This document shows positions 25,782-34,753 of a stretch of 64,000 nucleotides of DNA, piece by piece. Source of the stretch: Clostridiales bacterium. GTDB taxonomy: Bacteria; Bacillota; Clostridia; Lachnospirales; Lachnospiraceae. Made by a program: the position numbers and the translations under genes. The stretch spans positions 1 through 64,000 of the forward strand of contig JAAYNW010000040.1 of the NCBI GenBank assembly GCA_012520655.1, in the 5' to 3' direction. Numbering within the stretch: position 1 is the stretch's first letter; each line of letters begins with the position of its first letter. The notes beneath the pieces were generated by a model. That model had not been told where the DNA came from. It ran no database searches and was given only the letters and a program-made list of their open reading frames with translations.

Positions 25782-27026
25782 ATGACATTTGAGAAGAATT
25801 ATCTTTTGCATATAATCTCCGTGCAGGTAAAGGACGCGTGGAAAAGGGCAGAAAATAACGAACCTGTCATGCTGCCGTATATGGGTGGAGAAGATAAGCA
25901 GGAGAATGAGAAAAGAATTACAAACAGCGTGGAGCGATTTAAAGAGCAGGTAGGCAAGTTCCCGCATTCCATCTCTTTCTTCGGAAGACAAAGGAGATGG
26001 AAAAGAAATACGGAGCGAATGTTTCATGATATTTTGTGGAAAGAACCTTTGCTCGGTATGGAGGATTCGGTTTCTAATGAAGAACTGGAAGCATTTAAGG
26101 ATCAGGCAAAGGCTTTTGTCGTGAGGGTAAGGGAGTTCGACTCCCAAATGGCGATTGAAGACATCGGACAGGCACTGCGCAATTATCTGGTCTATGCGAT
26201 CTTCAAGGAACTGAACGGGTTACCCCAGAAATGTAAGTCGGCAATATTCGGTTACAGCATGCTTTATCCTTATACGGATAATTTCATCGATGATGTTACG
26301 AGGAGCAGAGAAGAAAAAGAGCATTTCAACCGTCTTATTGAAGATTTCCTTCGCGGAAAACAATACGAGACAATATCGGAATACGAGGAACGTACGGTAA
26401 AGCTGCTGGCAGCGGTGGAAGAGGATTATGAGCGTCCGGACGAAATATTTGAAGGACTTCTGCTTATGCTGGAAGCGCAAAGAAACAGTCAAAGACAATC
26501 AAGAAATGAAGTGCCTCTTACAGAGGAAGAAGTATTGGATATTTCGGTTTTCAAAGGCGGACTTTCCGTATTGATTGACAGATACTTTATCGATAAGCCG
26601 TTTAAGGAAGAAGATATATATTTTTATTACGGATTTGGATTTTTGCTGCAGCTATGCGACGATCTGCAAGACATTTCCCAGGATAAAGGAAGCGGCAGCC
26701 GTACATTGTTTTCCGTTTGCGGTTCACCGAAAGAGACGGAAGGCAAAATTAATCAGCTGCTTCGCTATACGGGCAGTCTTTTTTCGGCATATGAAGGTGA
26801 GAATGCGAAATTTCAGCAGTTTCTGCTGCGAAACACTTATTTGCTCATTCTTTTTTCGGCAGCAAGAAGCAGAGAACATATAACGGAAGAATATCTCTTA
26901 TGGATAGATAAACAACTTCCGTTATCCATCGATTTATATGAGGAGTTTAAGAAAAGCTTTTCCGCAGAAATGTTAGATAAAGAGGGAGAACGATACGGAA
27001 AGATGATGGATGTACTGTTGCGTTGA
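25782..27026 (+). CDS. Class I terpene-synthase/prenyltransferase-fold protein of unknown role
   Basis: 414 aa, almost entirely helical. Two Asp-rich motifs fit the class I isoprenoid synthase fold: YTDNFIDD (Asp166, Asp170, Asp171) and, 122 residues later, LCDDLQD (Asp293, Asp294, Asp297); in that fold such pairs bind Mg2+ and diphosphate. The rest does not look like FPP/GGPP synthase (no clear chain-length region or GQxxD), and it is longer than most bacterial terpene synthases. An alternative is a non-catalytic relative. It stands alone between terminators and the dapF promoter, with GGAGGAAAAG before the start; no isoprenoid gene is near. Confidence 0.6.
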   Translation: MTFEKNYLLHIISVQVKDAWKRAENNEPVMLPYMGGEDKQENEKRITNSVERFKEQVGKFPHSISFFGRQRRWKRNTERMFHDILWKEPLLGMEDSVSNEELEAFKDQAKAFVVRVREFDSQMAIEDIGQALRNYLVYAIFKELNGLPQKCKSAIFGYSMLYPYTDNFIDDVTRSREEKEHFNRLIEDFLRGKQYETISEYEERTVKLLAAVEEDYERPDEIFEGLLLMLEAQRNSQRQSRNEVPLTEEEVLDISVFKGGLSVLIDRYFIDKPFKEEDIYFYYGFGFLLQLCDDLQDISQDKGSGSRTLFSVCGSPKETEGKINQLLRYTGSLFSAYEGENAKFQQFLLRNTYLLILFSAARSREHITEEYLLWIDKQLPLSIDLYEEFKKSFSAEMLDKEGERYGKMMDVLLR

Positions 27027-27124
27027 CTTTACGTGTATTAAGGCTAGGATGACTTTCGAATTTCAGAAAAGCAGTTTTTGCATAGTTGTTGGCAATGAAT
27101 ACAATATATATGGCAAAAAATATG

Positions 27125-27133
27125 TGCTATACT
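27125..27133 (+). promoter_or_regulatory. Extended -10 promoter, dapF-dapL
   Basis: TGC-TATACT is an extended -10 element about 75 bases before dapF; the -35 is poor. A TATAAT at 27163-27168 is an alternative. Confidence 0.4.
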
Positions 27134-27207
27134 AACAAAAAGTTTTGAGGTTTTGAGGTTTGTATAATAGAAATCGGCGAGGTTATCTGCCGGGAGGGAG
27201 CGGAAAT

Positions 27208-28047
27208 ATGGAATTTACGAAGATGCATGGATGCGGCAACGATTATATTTATGTGAATGGGTTCACGGAGGAAGTAACAGCAAAAGAAAAATCGGAGATT
27301 GTAAGGAAACTGAGCGACAGACATTTTGGAATAGGCGGGGATGGTGTTATTTTCATTAATCCTTCATCCGAAGCGGACTTTGAGATGGAAATGTACAATG
27401 CAGACGGGTCCAGAGCGGAAATGTGCGGAAACGGCATACGTTGCGTGGCCAAATTTGTGTATGATAAAAGCCTTACTTATAAAACGTCCTTAAGCGTTAT
27501 AAGTTCCGGAGATATAAAACATTTGGACTTGAAGATTAAAGACGGATACGTATCTACCGTGAAGGTTAATATGGGTACGCCGATACTGAAAGCCGCTGAC
27601 ATTCCGGTTATTTCCGAGAAAGAAGAAGTGATTGCCGATAAGATTGAAGTAGAAGGCAAAATCTATGAAATGACATGTGTGTCGATGGGGAATCCGCATG
27701 CGGTTATTTTTATGGATGATGTGGCTAATCTGGATATAGAAAAGATTGGCCCATATTTTGAGAATCACGTTCGCTTCCCCAAACGTGTCAATACGGAATT
27801 CGTAAAAGTAATCGACAGGCATACGGTGGAGATGCGCGTGTGGGAACGTGGGACAGGGGAGACGCTTGCCTGTGGCACGGGAGCCTGTGCGACGGTTGTC
27901 GCATGCATATTAAATGGTTTGACGGACGAGGAAGTTACTGTTAAACTATTAGGTGGCGAACTGGATATACTATGGGATCGAGCGGAGAACCTCGTATATA
28001 TGACAGGCCCCGCCGAAACTGTTTTCGAAGGTGAAATCGATCTATAA
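27208..28047 (+). CDS. dapF: Diaminopimelate epimerase
   Basis: 279 aa. It converts LL- to meso-diaminopimelate without a cofactor, using two Cys as acid and base, both visible in MCGNGIRC (about 71-78) and ACGTGAC (about 218-224). The N-terminal MHGCGNDYIYVNG is characteristic. GGGAGGGAG upstream sets the start at 27208; an open frame to 27160 lacks a site. It is paired with dapL 24 bp downstream: DapL makes the LL-DAP that DapF epimerises, feeding lysine and peptidoglycan. Confidence 0.96.
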   Translation: MEFTKMHGCGNDYIYVNGFTEEVTAKEKSEIVRKLSDRHFGIGGDGVIFINPSSEADFEMEMYNADGSRAEMCGNGIRCVAKFVYDKSLTYKTSLSVISSGDIKHLDLKIKDGYVSTVKVNMGTPILKAADIPVISEKEEVIADKIEVEGKIYEMTCVSMGNPHAVIFMDDVANLDIEKIGPYFENHVRFPKRVNTEFVKVIDRHTVEMRVWERGTGETLACGTGACATVVACILNGLTDEEVTVKLLGGELDILWDRAENLVYMTGPAETVFEGEIDL

Positions 28048-28071
28048 GAAATGCGTGAGAGGAGAAACAGA

Positions 28072-29286
28072 ATGTTTAAGATTAATGACAATTACTTAAA
28101 ATTACCGGGAAGCTACCTTTTTTCCACTATCGGTAAGAAGGTAAACGCTTATTCACAGGCGAATCCGGATAAAAAAATCATACGTCTCGGTATCGGAGAT
28201 GTAACTCAACCTTTGGCACCGGCAATTATTGAAGCGTTGCACGATGCTGTGGATGAAATGGGAAATGAAGCCACATTCAGAGGATATGCACCTGATTTGG
28301 GATATGAATTTCTGAGAAAGGCAATTGCGGATAACGACTATAAAGCGCGGGGCTGCGAGATATCGGCGGATGAGATTTTTGTTTCTGACGGAGCGAAATG
28401 TGATTCCGGTAATATTCAGGAGATTTTCGGATTGGACAATAAGATTGCAGTATGCGATCCTGTATATCCGGTTTATGTGGATACTAATGTAATGGCTGGA
28501 AGAACGGGAATTTATGATGAAAAGAAAGAGACATGGAGCGATGTAATTTACATGCCCTGTCTTGCGGAGAATAATTTTGCCCCGGAGATTCCCAAGGAGA
28601 CACCGGATATTATTTACCTTTGCTTCCCGAATAACCCCACCGGTTCTACCATAACGAAAGCGCAGCTTCAGGAATGGGTGGACTATGCGAATAAAGTGGG
28701 TGCTGTCATTATTTATGATGCCGCATATGAAGCATATATTTCGGAGCCGGATGTACCGCATACGATTTATGAATGCGAAGGTGCCAGAACCTGCGCCATC
28801 GAGCTTCGTTCTTTCTCCAAAAATGCCGGATTTACGGGAGTACGCCTTGGATGTACAGTAATTCCCAAAGAATTAAAATGTGGCGATGTGACACTTCATT
28901 CCCTATGGGCAAGACGTCACGGCACTAAATACAACGGAGCGCCTTATATCGTACAGCGTGCGGGAGAGGCGGTATACTCGGATGCAGGCAAGGAACAGCT
29001 GAAGAAGCAGATCGCTTATTACATGAACAATGCAAAATATATTTTAAATGGACTGAAAGATGCGGGGTACATAGTATCCGGCGGAGTAAATGCGCCTTAT
29101 ATCTGGTTAAAAGCGCCGAACGGAATGACGAGCTGGGAATTTTTCGATTATCTGCTTGAAAAAGCAAATGTAGTAGGAACGCCGGGTTCAGGCTTCGGAC
29201 CGAGCGGAGAGACTTATTTCAGGCTGACTGCATTCGGAAGTTATGAGAATACGGTCGAGGCAGTGGATAGAATCAAAGCGTTATAA
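28072..29286 (+). CDS. dapL: LL-diaminopimelate aminotransferase
   Basis: 404-aa PLP enzyme that forms LL-DAP directly from tetrahydrodipicolinate and glutamate, bypassing the DapD/C/E steps. Evidence includes [13 protein letters not shown] near the N-terminus, LCFPNNPTG (about 189), the PLP-lysine motif [15 protein letters not shown] (about 247-261) and [12 protein letters not shown], all typical of DapL. GAGAGGAGAAA precedes the ATG at 28072. It sits in an operon with dapF and ends at a bidirectional hairpin. Confidence 0.95.
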   Translation: MFKINDNYLKLPGSYLFSTIGKKVNAYSQANPDKKIIRLGIGDVTQPLAPAIIEALHDAVDEMGNEATFRGYAPDLGYEFLRKAIADNDYKARGCEISADEIFVSDGAKCDSGNIQEIFGLDNKIAVCDPVYPVYVDTNVMAGRTGIYDEKKETWSDVIYMPCLAENNFAPEIPKETPDIIYLCFPNNPTGSTITKAQLQEWVDYANKVGAVIIYDAAYEAYISEPDVPHTIYECEGARTCAIELRSFSKNAGFTGVRLGCTVIPKELKCGDVTLHSLWARRHGTKYNGAPYIVQRAGEAVYSDAGKEQLKKQIAYYMNNAKYILNGLKDAGYIVSGGVNAPYIWLKAPNGMTSWEFFDYLLEKANVVGTPGSGFGPSGETYFRLTAFGSYENTVEAVDRIKAL

Positions 29287-29299
29287 TAACGCAGTAATA

Positions 29300-29345
29300 A
29301 AAAGCAGTACATCTTGCCGGTAATCCGGAGATGTACTGCTTTTAA
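29300..29345. terminator. Bidirectional terminator
   Basis: AAAAGCAGTACATCT / AGATGTACTGCTTTT, perfect 15-bp arms with a 14-base loop, between convergent dapL and the small membrane protein. Confidence 0.85.
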
Positions 29346-29364
29346 AATTCGAGATTAACTGTGA

Positions 29365-29754
29365 CTATTCTGTTTTTGCACCATTCGGGCCTATGTACTC
29401 AGCCTTGCCGAATCCAAGGATACATAAAAAGATAGGACACAAGAACAACAAGCCGAAACCGAAAGCAATATCCTTGCCAAAAGCTTTTGCCAGTTTAAAA
29501 TAAACTATGATGAAAAAAACGACTTGTACGCAAGGGATAAAAGTCAGAAGAAACAACCATCCGTTTCCCAAAGCGATATCGCATAGGCAGTACAGGTTGT
29601 AGAACGGAACGATGGCCGCCCATCCCGGCTTACCTGCTTTTTCAAATGTTTTCCACATTCCTGCAAGCGTTATGATTGCGACTACCAGCAAAATAACACC
29701 GTAAACTGCAAGGAATGTAATTGACATTGTGTTGTAATAAAGATCATTGTACAT
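29365..29754 (-). CDS. Small membrane protein, DUF5684-like
   Basis: 129 aa with four hydrophobic segments (about 10-33, 44-60, 64-86 and 94-112). The line MWKTFEKAGKPGWAAIVPFYNLY is the hallmark of this small-membrane-protein family (often annotated as signal peptidase-adjacent or DUF5684); the function is unknown. It has a GAGAGGGG site and its own consensus promoter, so it is a separate transcript. Confidence 0.8.
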   Translation of the reverse strand: MYNDLYYNTMSITFLAVYGVILLVVAIITLAGMWKTFEKAGKPGWAAIVPFYNLYCLCDIALGNGWLFLLTFIPCVQVVFFIIVYFKLAKAFGKDIAFGFGLLFLCPIFLCILGFGKAEYIGPNGAKTE

Positions 29755-29787
29755 TATTAGATCCCCTCTCTCTAAATATTTACTGTT

Positions 29788-29816
29788 ATTTTAAATCAGG
29801 TGGCAAATAATGTCAA
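29788..29816 (-). promoter_or_regulatory. Promoter of the DUF5684-like gene
   Basis: On the minus strand: TTGACA (29816-29811), 17-base spacer, TAAAAT (29793-29788). Close to consensus. Confidence 0.75.
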
Positions 29817-29929
29817 TTTAATTTAAAAAAGTAATTTAAAAACAGTTATAATATATTCGATGAATAGTTTATAAAAATGATTTACAAACCATATATTATC
29901 AAAATATTCCATAAAGGTAAATAAAATAT

Positions 29930-29957
29930 TTGATAATTTCACTAAAAGAGATATAAT
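29930..29957 (+). promoter_or_regulatory. Promoter of the acetyltransferase gene
   Basis: TTGATA, 16-base spacer, TATAAT, about 70 bases before the start. Confidence 0.65.
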
Positions 29958-30026
29958 AATAAACGTTACAGAGGAAACAGTTATGAGAAATCAAATACAA
30001 ACATAAATACAGAGACAGGGGATATA

Positions 30027-30581
30027 ATGATGTGCAAAAAGATGATAATTCGAATTGCCAAGAAAGAAGATGCAAAGCAATTGCTTGCCATATATGCGCC
30101 TTACGTGACGAATACGGCAATTACTTTTGAATACGAGATACCTTCGGAGGAAGAATTCAGGAATAGAATAATACGTACCCTGGAAAAATATCCTTATCTC
30201 GTGCTTGAGCAGGAAAAGGAGATATTAGGCTATGCTTATGCGTCCGCATTTAAAGGACGACCTGCTTACGACTGGGCTGTTGAAACTTCCATTTATGTAA
30301 AGGAAGGTGTGCATGGGAAGGGAATCGGTAAAAAACTGTACACAGCCTTGGAGGAGATATTAAAGAAACAGCATATTATAAATATGAATGCCTGTATTGC
30401 ATATCCGAATCCGGAAAGCATCGTTTTTCACGAGAAAAGCGGATATAAAACAGTGGCTCATTTTACGAAGTGCGGCTATAAGCTGGGTAAATGGTATGAT
30501 ATGATCTGGATGGAAAAGATGCTGGGTCCTCATCCCGAGTCTCCGCAGCCTGTTCTGTCGATAAGAGATGTGATGGAATAA
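30027..30581 (+). CDS. GNAT N-acetyltransferase (phosphinothricin acetyltransferase-like)
   Basis: 184 aa. The protein starts IRIAKKEDAKQLLAIYAPYV; TNTAITFEYEIPSEEEF and YAYASAFKGRPAYDWAVETSIYV fit the PAT branch of GNAT, and the acetyl-CoA loop reads VHGKGIGKKLYTAL (about 96-109). Enzymes of this branch acetylate small amino compounds such as methionine sulfoximine, but many are of unknown substrate, and the name alone should not be read as herbicide resistance. A GGGG site precedes a double ATG. Monocistronic. Confidence 0.88.
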   Translation: MMCKKMIIRIAKKEDAKQLLAIYAPYVTNTAITFEYEIPSEEEFRNRIIRTLEKYPYLVLEQEKEILGYAYASAFKGRPAYDWAVETSIYVKEGVHGKGIGKKLYTALEEILKKQHIINMNACIAYPNPESIVFHEKSGYKTVAHFTKCGYKLGKWYDMIWMEKMLGPHPESPQPVLSIRDVME

Positions 30582-30598
30582 AATAATAAAAAAAAGTA

Positions 30599-30627
30599 TT
30601 GCCATATCAGAAAAGTTATGTTAGTAT
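30599..30627 (+). promoter_or_regulatory. Promoter of the T-box leader
   Basis: TTGCCA, 17-base spacer, TAGTAT; transcript start expected near 30634. Confidence 0.6.
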
Positions 30628-30633
30628 GTGGCT

Positions 30634-30944
30634 ATTAAAAAATATTAAGAGAAATAGAAAATGCGTTGAAAGAGACTCTTGTTATGAAAAGCGACAGGAA
30701 TACGGCGTCACCGACTGAGAGCGCTGTTTGCGGGAAGTAACAAAGGGAACACTCTGGAGCAGATTTTCCGAACTGCTTGGGAAAGCACTAGGAGGATACG
30801 TTAACACGCGTTAAGTGTAAGAGTGGGCAAGGCGGTTCACACATCTTGATGGAGATGTCGGCTTGTCAATGCGGGTGGTACCGCGGATTATTAATATTAA
30901 TTATCCGTCCCGGAATGCAGAAAACTGTGTTCCGGGACTTTTTT
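30634..30944 (+). promoter_or_regulatory. T-box leader with Asp (GAC) specifier
   Basis: A tRNA-sensing leader. The AGAGA-type element near 30671 opens stem I. The likely specifier is GAC (30713-30715), followed by TGAGAGCG as in T-boxes where the codon precedes an AGAGAG-like run. The T-box core GCGGGTGGTACCGCGG is at 30871-30886. It ends in a terminator (30907-30944: GTCCCGGAA / TTCCGGGAC and six T). Uncharged tRNA-Asp should stabilise the antiterminator and turn on aspS-gatCAB. Confidence 0.92.
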
Positions 30945-30946
30945 GC

Positions 30947-31141
30947 GCGCATAAGCAGAGTAGATTTACTCGAAAAGCAGATGGACTGCTTGTAGTCACA
31001 GGTGGTTTTCGAGTAAATCTACGAGCAACGCGAACTTGAAATTTCTCTTGCAGAGAAATTTCAAGTCTGATTATGAGGTGGCCGGTAAGGTGGGACAGTT
31101 TATAAAACCAGTCAACAAGCCTCTAAAAAGCGCATAAGCAG
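30947..31141 (+). repeat. Structured insert flanked by 12-bp direct repeats
   Basis: GCGCATAAGCAG occurs at 30947-30958 and 31130-31141. Between them lie two perfect hairpins: 17-bp arms (30960-30976 / 31006-31022) enclosing a smaller GCAG/CTGC stem, and 15-bp arms (31034-31048 / 31052-31066). The layout looks like a small non-coding mobile or palindromic element that duplicated its target. Removing it would join the T-box terminator to the aspS ribosome site. There is no reading frame and no terminal inverted repeat. Confidence 0.65.
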
Positions 31142-31177
31142 TCCCGGAGCCGAAAAAAGGAAGAAGGAGAGAATGCT

Positions 31178-32929
31178 ATGACAAGAAAAAACATTTACAG
31201 AGACATCACAGTAAAAGAAATCGACGAATCCTACATTGGAAAAACAGTAAAAGTGGCTGGATGGGTAGAAAATATCCGTGATCATGGAGGCGTATCCTTT
31301 ATCGATTTAAGAGATATGTACGGCGTATTACAGGTGGTAATACGTACCCCCGAGCTTTTAAACGAGATTACAAAGGAAGTCTCCTTATCGGTAGAGGGCT
31401 TTATCGCAAAAAGAGAAGAAGATACTTATAATCCGAAGATACCTACCGGAACTATTGAGCTGGAAGCGCAGTCCGTCACTATTCTCGGCAAAGTATATAA
31501 ACAGCTTCCGTTTGAGATAATTACTTCCAAGGAAACAAGAGAAGATGTCCGTTTAAAATACCGTTATCTGGACTTGAGAAATGCAAAAGTGAAAGAGAAT
31601 ATCATATTCCGTTCGAAGGTCATCGCTTTTCTGCGCGAGAAAATGACGGAAATGGGATTTCTGGAGATTCAGACCCCTATTTTATGCGCATCATCGCCGG
31701 AGGGGGCGAGGGATTATATAGTGCCTTCCAGAAAATATAAAGGGAAATTTTATGCGCTGCCTCAGGCACCTCAGCAATATAAGCAGCTGCTGATGGTATC
31801 GGGATTCGATAAATATTTCCAGATAGCGCCGTGCTTTCGTGATGAAGACGCCAGAGCGGATCGCTCGCCCGGTGAATTCTATCAGCTGGATTTTGAAATG
31901 AGCTTCGCAGAGCAGGAGGATGTATTTCGTGTGGGAGAAGAAATTCTAAGCGCGACATTTAAAAAATTTGCTCCGGAGGGATTTGCGGTAACTGAGGCTC
32001 CGTATCCCGTTATCAGCTATAAACAGGCAATGCTTGAATTCGGTACGGATAAACCGGATTTGCGCAATCCGCTTAGAATCATAGATGTGACGGAATTTTT
32101 TCAGAAATGCACTTTTAAACCGTTTATCGGAAGGACTGTACGCGCCATTAAAGTACATGAAGAAATGACCAAGGGATTTCATGAAAAGCTGCTGGACTTT
32201 GCGGTTTCTCTCGGAATGGGCGGCCTCGGCTATCTCGAGGTAGAGGAAGACTTAAGCTATAAGGGTCCTATCGATAAGTTCATTCCGGAAGATATGAAAA
32301 AAGAATTGCTCGAGAAAGCAGACCTTACGACAGGAGATACCATTTTCTTTATTGCGGATAAGGAAGAAAGGGCAAGCTATTATGCCGGACAGATTCGCAA
32401 CGAACTCGGCAATAAGCTGGAACTATGCGAAAAGAATGCATACCGTTTTTGTTATGTAAATGATTTTCCGATGTACGAATTCGACCCGGAGACAAAGCAG
32501 ATAGGATTTAAACATAATCCCTTTTCCATGCCACAGGGAGGATTGAAAGCGTTGGAGGAAAAGAATCCGTTAGATATATTGGCATACCAGTATGACATCG
32601 TGTGCAACGGCGTCGAGTTATCTTCGGGAGCAGTAAGAAACCACGATATGCAGATTATGGTAAAGGCTTTTGAAATTGCCGGGTATGATGAAGAAACCTT
32701 GAAGAATAAATTCGGAGCGCTTTATCAGGCATTTCAATTCGGTGCGCCGCCTCACGCAGGGATGGCACCGGGTATCGACCGGATGATTATGCTGCTTCGC
32801 AACGAAGAAAACATCAGGGAGGTCATAGCGTTTCCAATGAGCGGTTCTGCGCAGGACCTTATGTGCGGTGCGCCTAATGACGTGACGGAAAAACAACTGC
32901 GGGAAGTTCATATTAAAATCAGAGATTAA
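31178..32929 (+). CDS. aspS: Aspartyl-tRNA synthetase
   Basis: 583-aa class II synthetase: an OB-fold anticodon domain (1 to about 110), a catalytic core with motif 2 FRDEDARADRSPGEFYQLD, an inserted GAD domain (about 285-415) and motif 3 GMAPGIDRMIMLL. Residue 36 is His in NIRDHGG; discriminating bacterial enzymes usually have Leu here, and His is linked to enzymes that also charge tRNA-Asn. The gatCAB genes immediately downstream fit that reading. AAGGAGAG precedes the start. Controlled by the T-box leader. Confidence 0.96.
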   Translation: MTRKNIYRDITVKEIDESYIGKTVKVAGWVENIRDHGGVSFIDLRDMYGVLQVVIRTPELLNEITKEVSLSVEGFIAKREEDTYNPKIPTGTIELEAQSVTILGKVYKQLPFEIITSKETREDVRLKYRYLDLRNAKVKENIIFRSKVIAFLREKMTEMGFLEIQTPILCASSPEGARDYIVPSRKYKGKFYALPQAPQQYKQLLMVSGFDKYFQIAPCFRDEDARADRSPGEFYQLDFEMSFAEQEDVFRVGEEILSATFKKFAPEGFAVTEAPYPVISYKQAMLEFGTDKPDLRNPLRIIDVTEFFQKCTFKPFIGRTVRAIKVHEEMTKGFHEKLLDFAVSLGMGGLGYLEVEEDLSYKGPIDKFIPEDMKKELLEKADLTTGDTIFFIADKEERASYYAGQIRNELGNKLELCEKNAYRFCYVNDFPMYEFDPETKQIGFKHNPFSMPQGGLKALEEKNPLDILAYQYDIVCNGVELSSGAVRNHDMQIMVKAFEIAGYDEETLKNKFGALYQAFQFGAPPHAGMAPGIDRMIMLLRNEENIREVIAFPMSGSAQDLMCGAPNDVTEKQLREVHIKIRD

Positions 32930-32956
32930 ACATGGTAAAATAAGGAGGCTGAAATA

Positions 32957-33250
32957 ATGGCAAATGTAATCAGCGATGAAACGATTGAATATGTGGGCAT
33001 TCTTGCGAAGCTGGAGCTTTCCGGCGAGGAGAAAGAGCAGGCGAAAAAAGATATGGGAAGAATGCTCGACTATATCGATAAACTCGGTGAGCTGGATACC
33101 GCGGATGTAGAGCCGATGTCACACGCTTTTTCGGTGCAGAATGTTTTTCGTGAGGATATAGTTACGAATGGTGATATAAGAGATGAAATCTTAAGTAATG
33201 CCCCGGGGGAAAAGAACGGTATGTTTACGGTACCCCGCACGTTCGATTAG
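32957..33250 (+). CDS. gatC: Asp-tRNA(Asn)/Glu-tRNA(Gln) amidotransferase subunit C
   Basis: 97 aa, normal size. It acts as the linker subunit holding GatA and GatB together. It starts ISDETIEYVGILAKLELSGEE and contains DYIDKLGELDTADVEPMSHAF, both typical of GatC. AAGGAGG precedes the ATG. It is the first of three adjacent amidotransferase genes following aspS. Confidence 0.95.
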   Translation: MANVISDETIEYVGILAKLELSGEEKEQAKKDMGRMLDYIDKLGELDTADVEPMSHAFSVQNVFREDIVTNGDIRDEILSNAPGEKNGMFTVPRTFD

Positions 33251-33262
33251 GAGGCATGGCAA

Positions 33263-34735
33263 ATGGATATTTTAAAGTGGACGGCTACCGAGCTGGCAGC
33301 CAAGATAAAGAATAAAGAAGTGACGGTAATGGAAGCAGCACAGGCAGTGTTAGATAGTATCGAGAAAAAAGAACGGCATTATAACTGCTACATTACGGTT
33401 GATAACGAAGGTATAATGAAAAGGGCGGAGGATATCCAGAGAAGAATAGACAGCGGAGAGCTTACGGGACGTCTTGCGGGGGTGCCGGTGGCCATTAAGG
33501 ACAATATGTGTACGCAAGGTATGCTGACAACTTGCGCATCAAGGATGCTCGGTAATTTTATTCCTGTTTTTTCCTCCGAGGCGGTGCTGAACCTGGAGAA
33601 AGAGGGAGCTCTCATTATCGGGAAGACCAATATGGATGAGTTCGCTATGGGTTCTACCACAGAGACCTCTGCTTATGGAGAAACGAAGAATCCTTGGGAT
33701 GAAAGCCGGGTACCGGGAGGATCCTCGGGAGGGTCAGCGGCTGCGGTGGCGGCACAAGAGTGCTTTTTTGCATTAGGCTCAGACACCGGCGGCTCCATAC
33801 GCCAGCCGGCTTCATACTGCGGTGTGGTGGGCATGAAGCCGACCTACGGAACAGTATCACGCTACGGGCTGATTGCTTATGGTTCTTCTCTGGATCAGAT
33901 CGGACCTATCAGCAAGGATGTGACAGATTGTGCCGCTATTCTCGAAGTGCTCGCTTCCCACGATAAGAAGGACTCGACTTCTATATTCCGCAACGACACC
34001 GATTTTACGAGTGCCTTAATAGAAGATGTGCAAGGTATGAGAATCGGTATTCCGAAGGATTATCTAGGAGAAGGACTGGATGCAGAAGTAAAGGAAGCGG
34101 TTTTAAGAGCGGCACAGGTACTGAAGGAAAAGGGAGCTGTAGTAGAAGAATTCGATTTAAGTCTGGTTGAATATGCCATCCCGGCTTATTATACGATTGC
34201 GGCGGCGGAAGCAAGTTCTAATTTAGAGCGTTTTGACGGTATCAAGTACGGTTATCGGACGAGAGATTACGAGGGACTTCACAATATGTATAAAAAATCC
34301 CGTTCCGAAGGGTTCGGAGCGGAAGTGAAACGAAGAATCATGTTAGGCTCTTTCGTACTGAGTTCCGGCTATTACGACGCTTATTATCTGAAGGCCTTGA
34401 AAGTGAAAGCCCTCATAAAAAAGGCATTTGATGAAGCTTTTTCCAGATACGATTTAATCCTTGGTCCTGTTGCGCCGACTACGGCGCCGAGACTGGGAGA
34501 AAGTCTGGCAGATCCTATTAAGATGTATCTCGGAGACATTTATACGATTTCGGTAAATCTTGCAGGACTCCCCGCTATGAGTGTTCCCTGCGGAAAAGAT
34601 TCCCAAGGTCTGCCGATCGGACTGCAGCTTATCGGTAACTGTTTTCAGGAGAAAAAGATAATTCAGGCGGCTTACACTTATGAAAAGGCAAGAGGTGTAT
34701 TCGGTACTCCGACCGCAGAAAAGGAAAAAGTATGA
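33263..34735 (+). CDS. gatA: Asp-tRNA(Asn)/Glu-tRNA(Gln) amidotransferase subunit A
   Basis: 490-aa amidase that releases ammonia from glutamine for transamidation. The Ser-cisSer-Lys triad is in place: Lys in AIKDNM (about 77), the Ser pair in GGSSGGSAAAVAA and ALGSDTGGSIRQPA (about 150-182). The length is normal. It starts 12 bp after gatC with TAGGAGG, so it is co-transcribed and probably coupled. Confidence 0.96.
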   Translation: MDILKWTATELAAKIKNKEVTVMEAAQAVLDSIEKKERHYNCYITVDNEGIMKRAEDIQRRIDSGELTGRLAGVPVAIKDNMCTQGMLTTCASRMLGNFIPVFSSEAVLNLEKEGALIIGKTNMDEFAMGSTTETSAYGETKNPWDESRVPGGSSGGSAAAVAAQECFFALGSDTGGSIRQPASYCGVVGMKPTYGTVSRYGLIAYGSSLDQIGPISKDVTDCAAILEVLASHDKKDSTSIFRNDTDFTSALIEDVQGMRIGIPKDYLGEGLDAEVKEAVLRAAQVLKEKGAVVEEFDLSLVEYAIPAYYTIAAAEASSNLERFDGIKYGYRTRDYEGLHNMYKKSRSEGFGAEVKRRIMLGSFVLSSGYYDAYYLKALKVKALIKKAFDEAFSRYDLILGPVAPTTAPRLGESLADPIKMYLGDIYTISVNLAGLPAMSVPCGKDSQGLPIGLQLIGNCFQEKKIIQAAYTYEKARGVFGTPTAEKEKV

Positions 34736-34753
34736 GGAAAGGTGGAATAGGAT

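Noticed and set aside
27142..27161. Short tandem repeat TTTTGAGG
   Set aside because: Only about two and a half copies; too short to support a repeat element.
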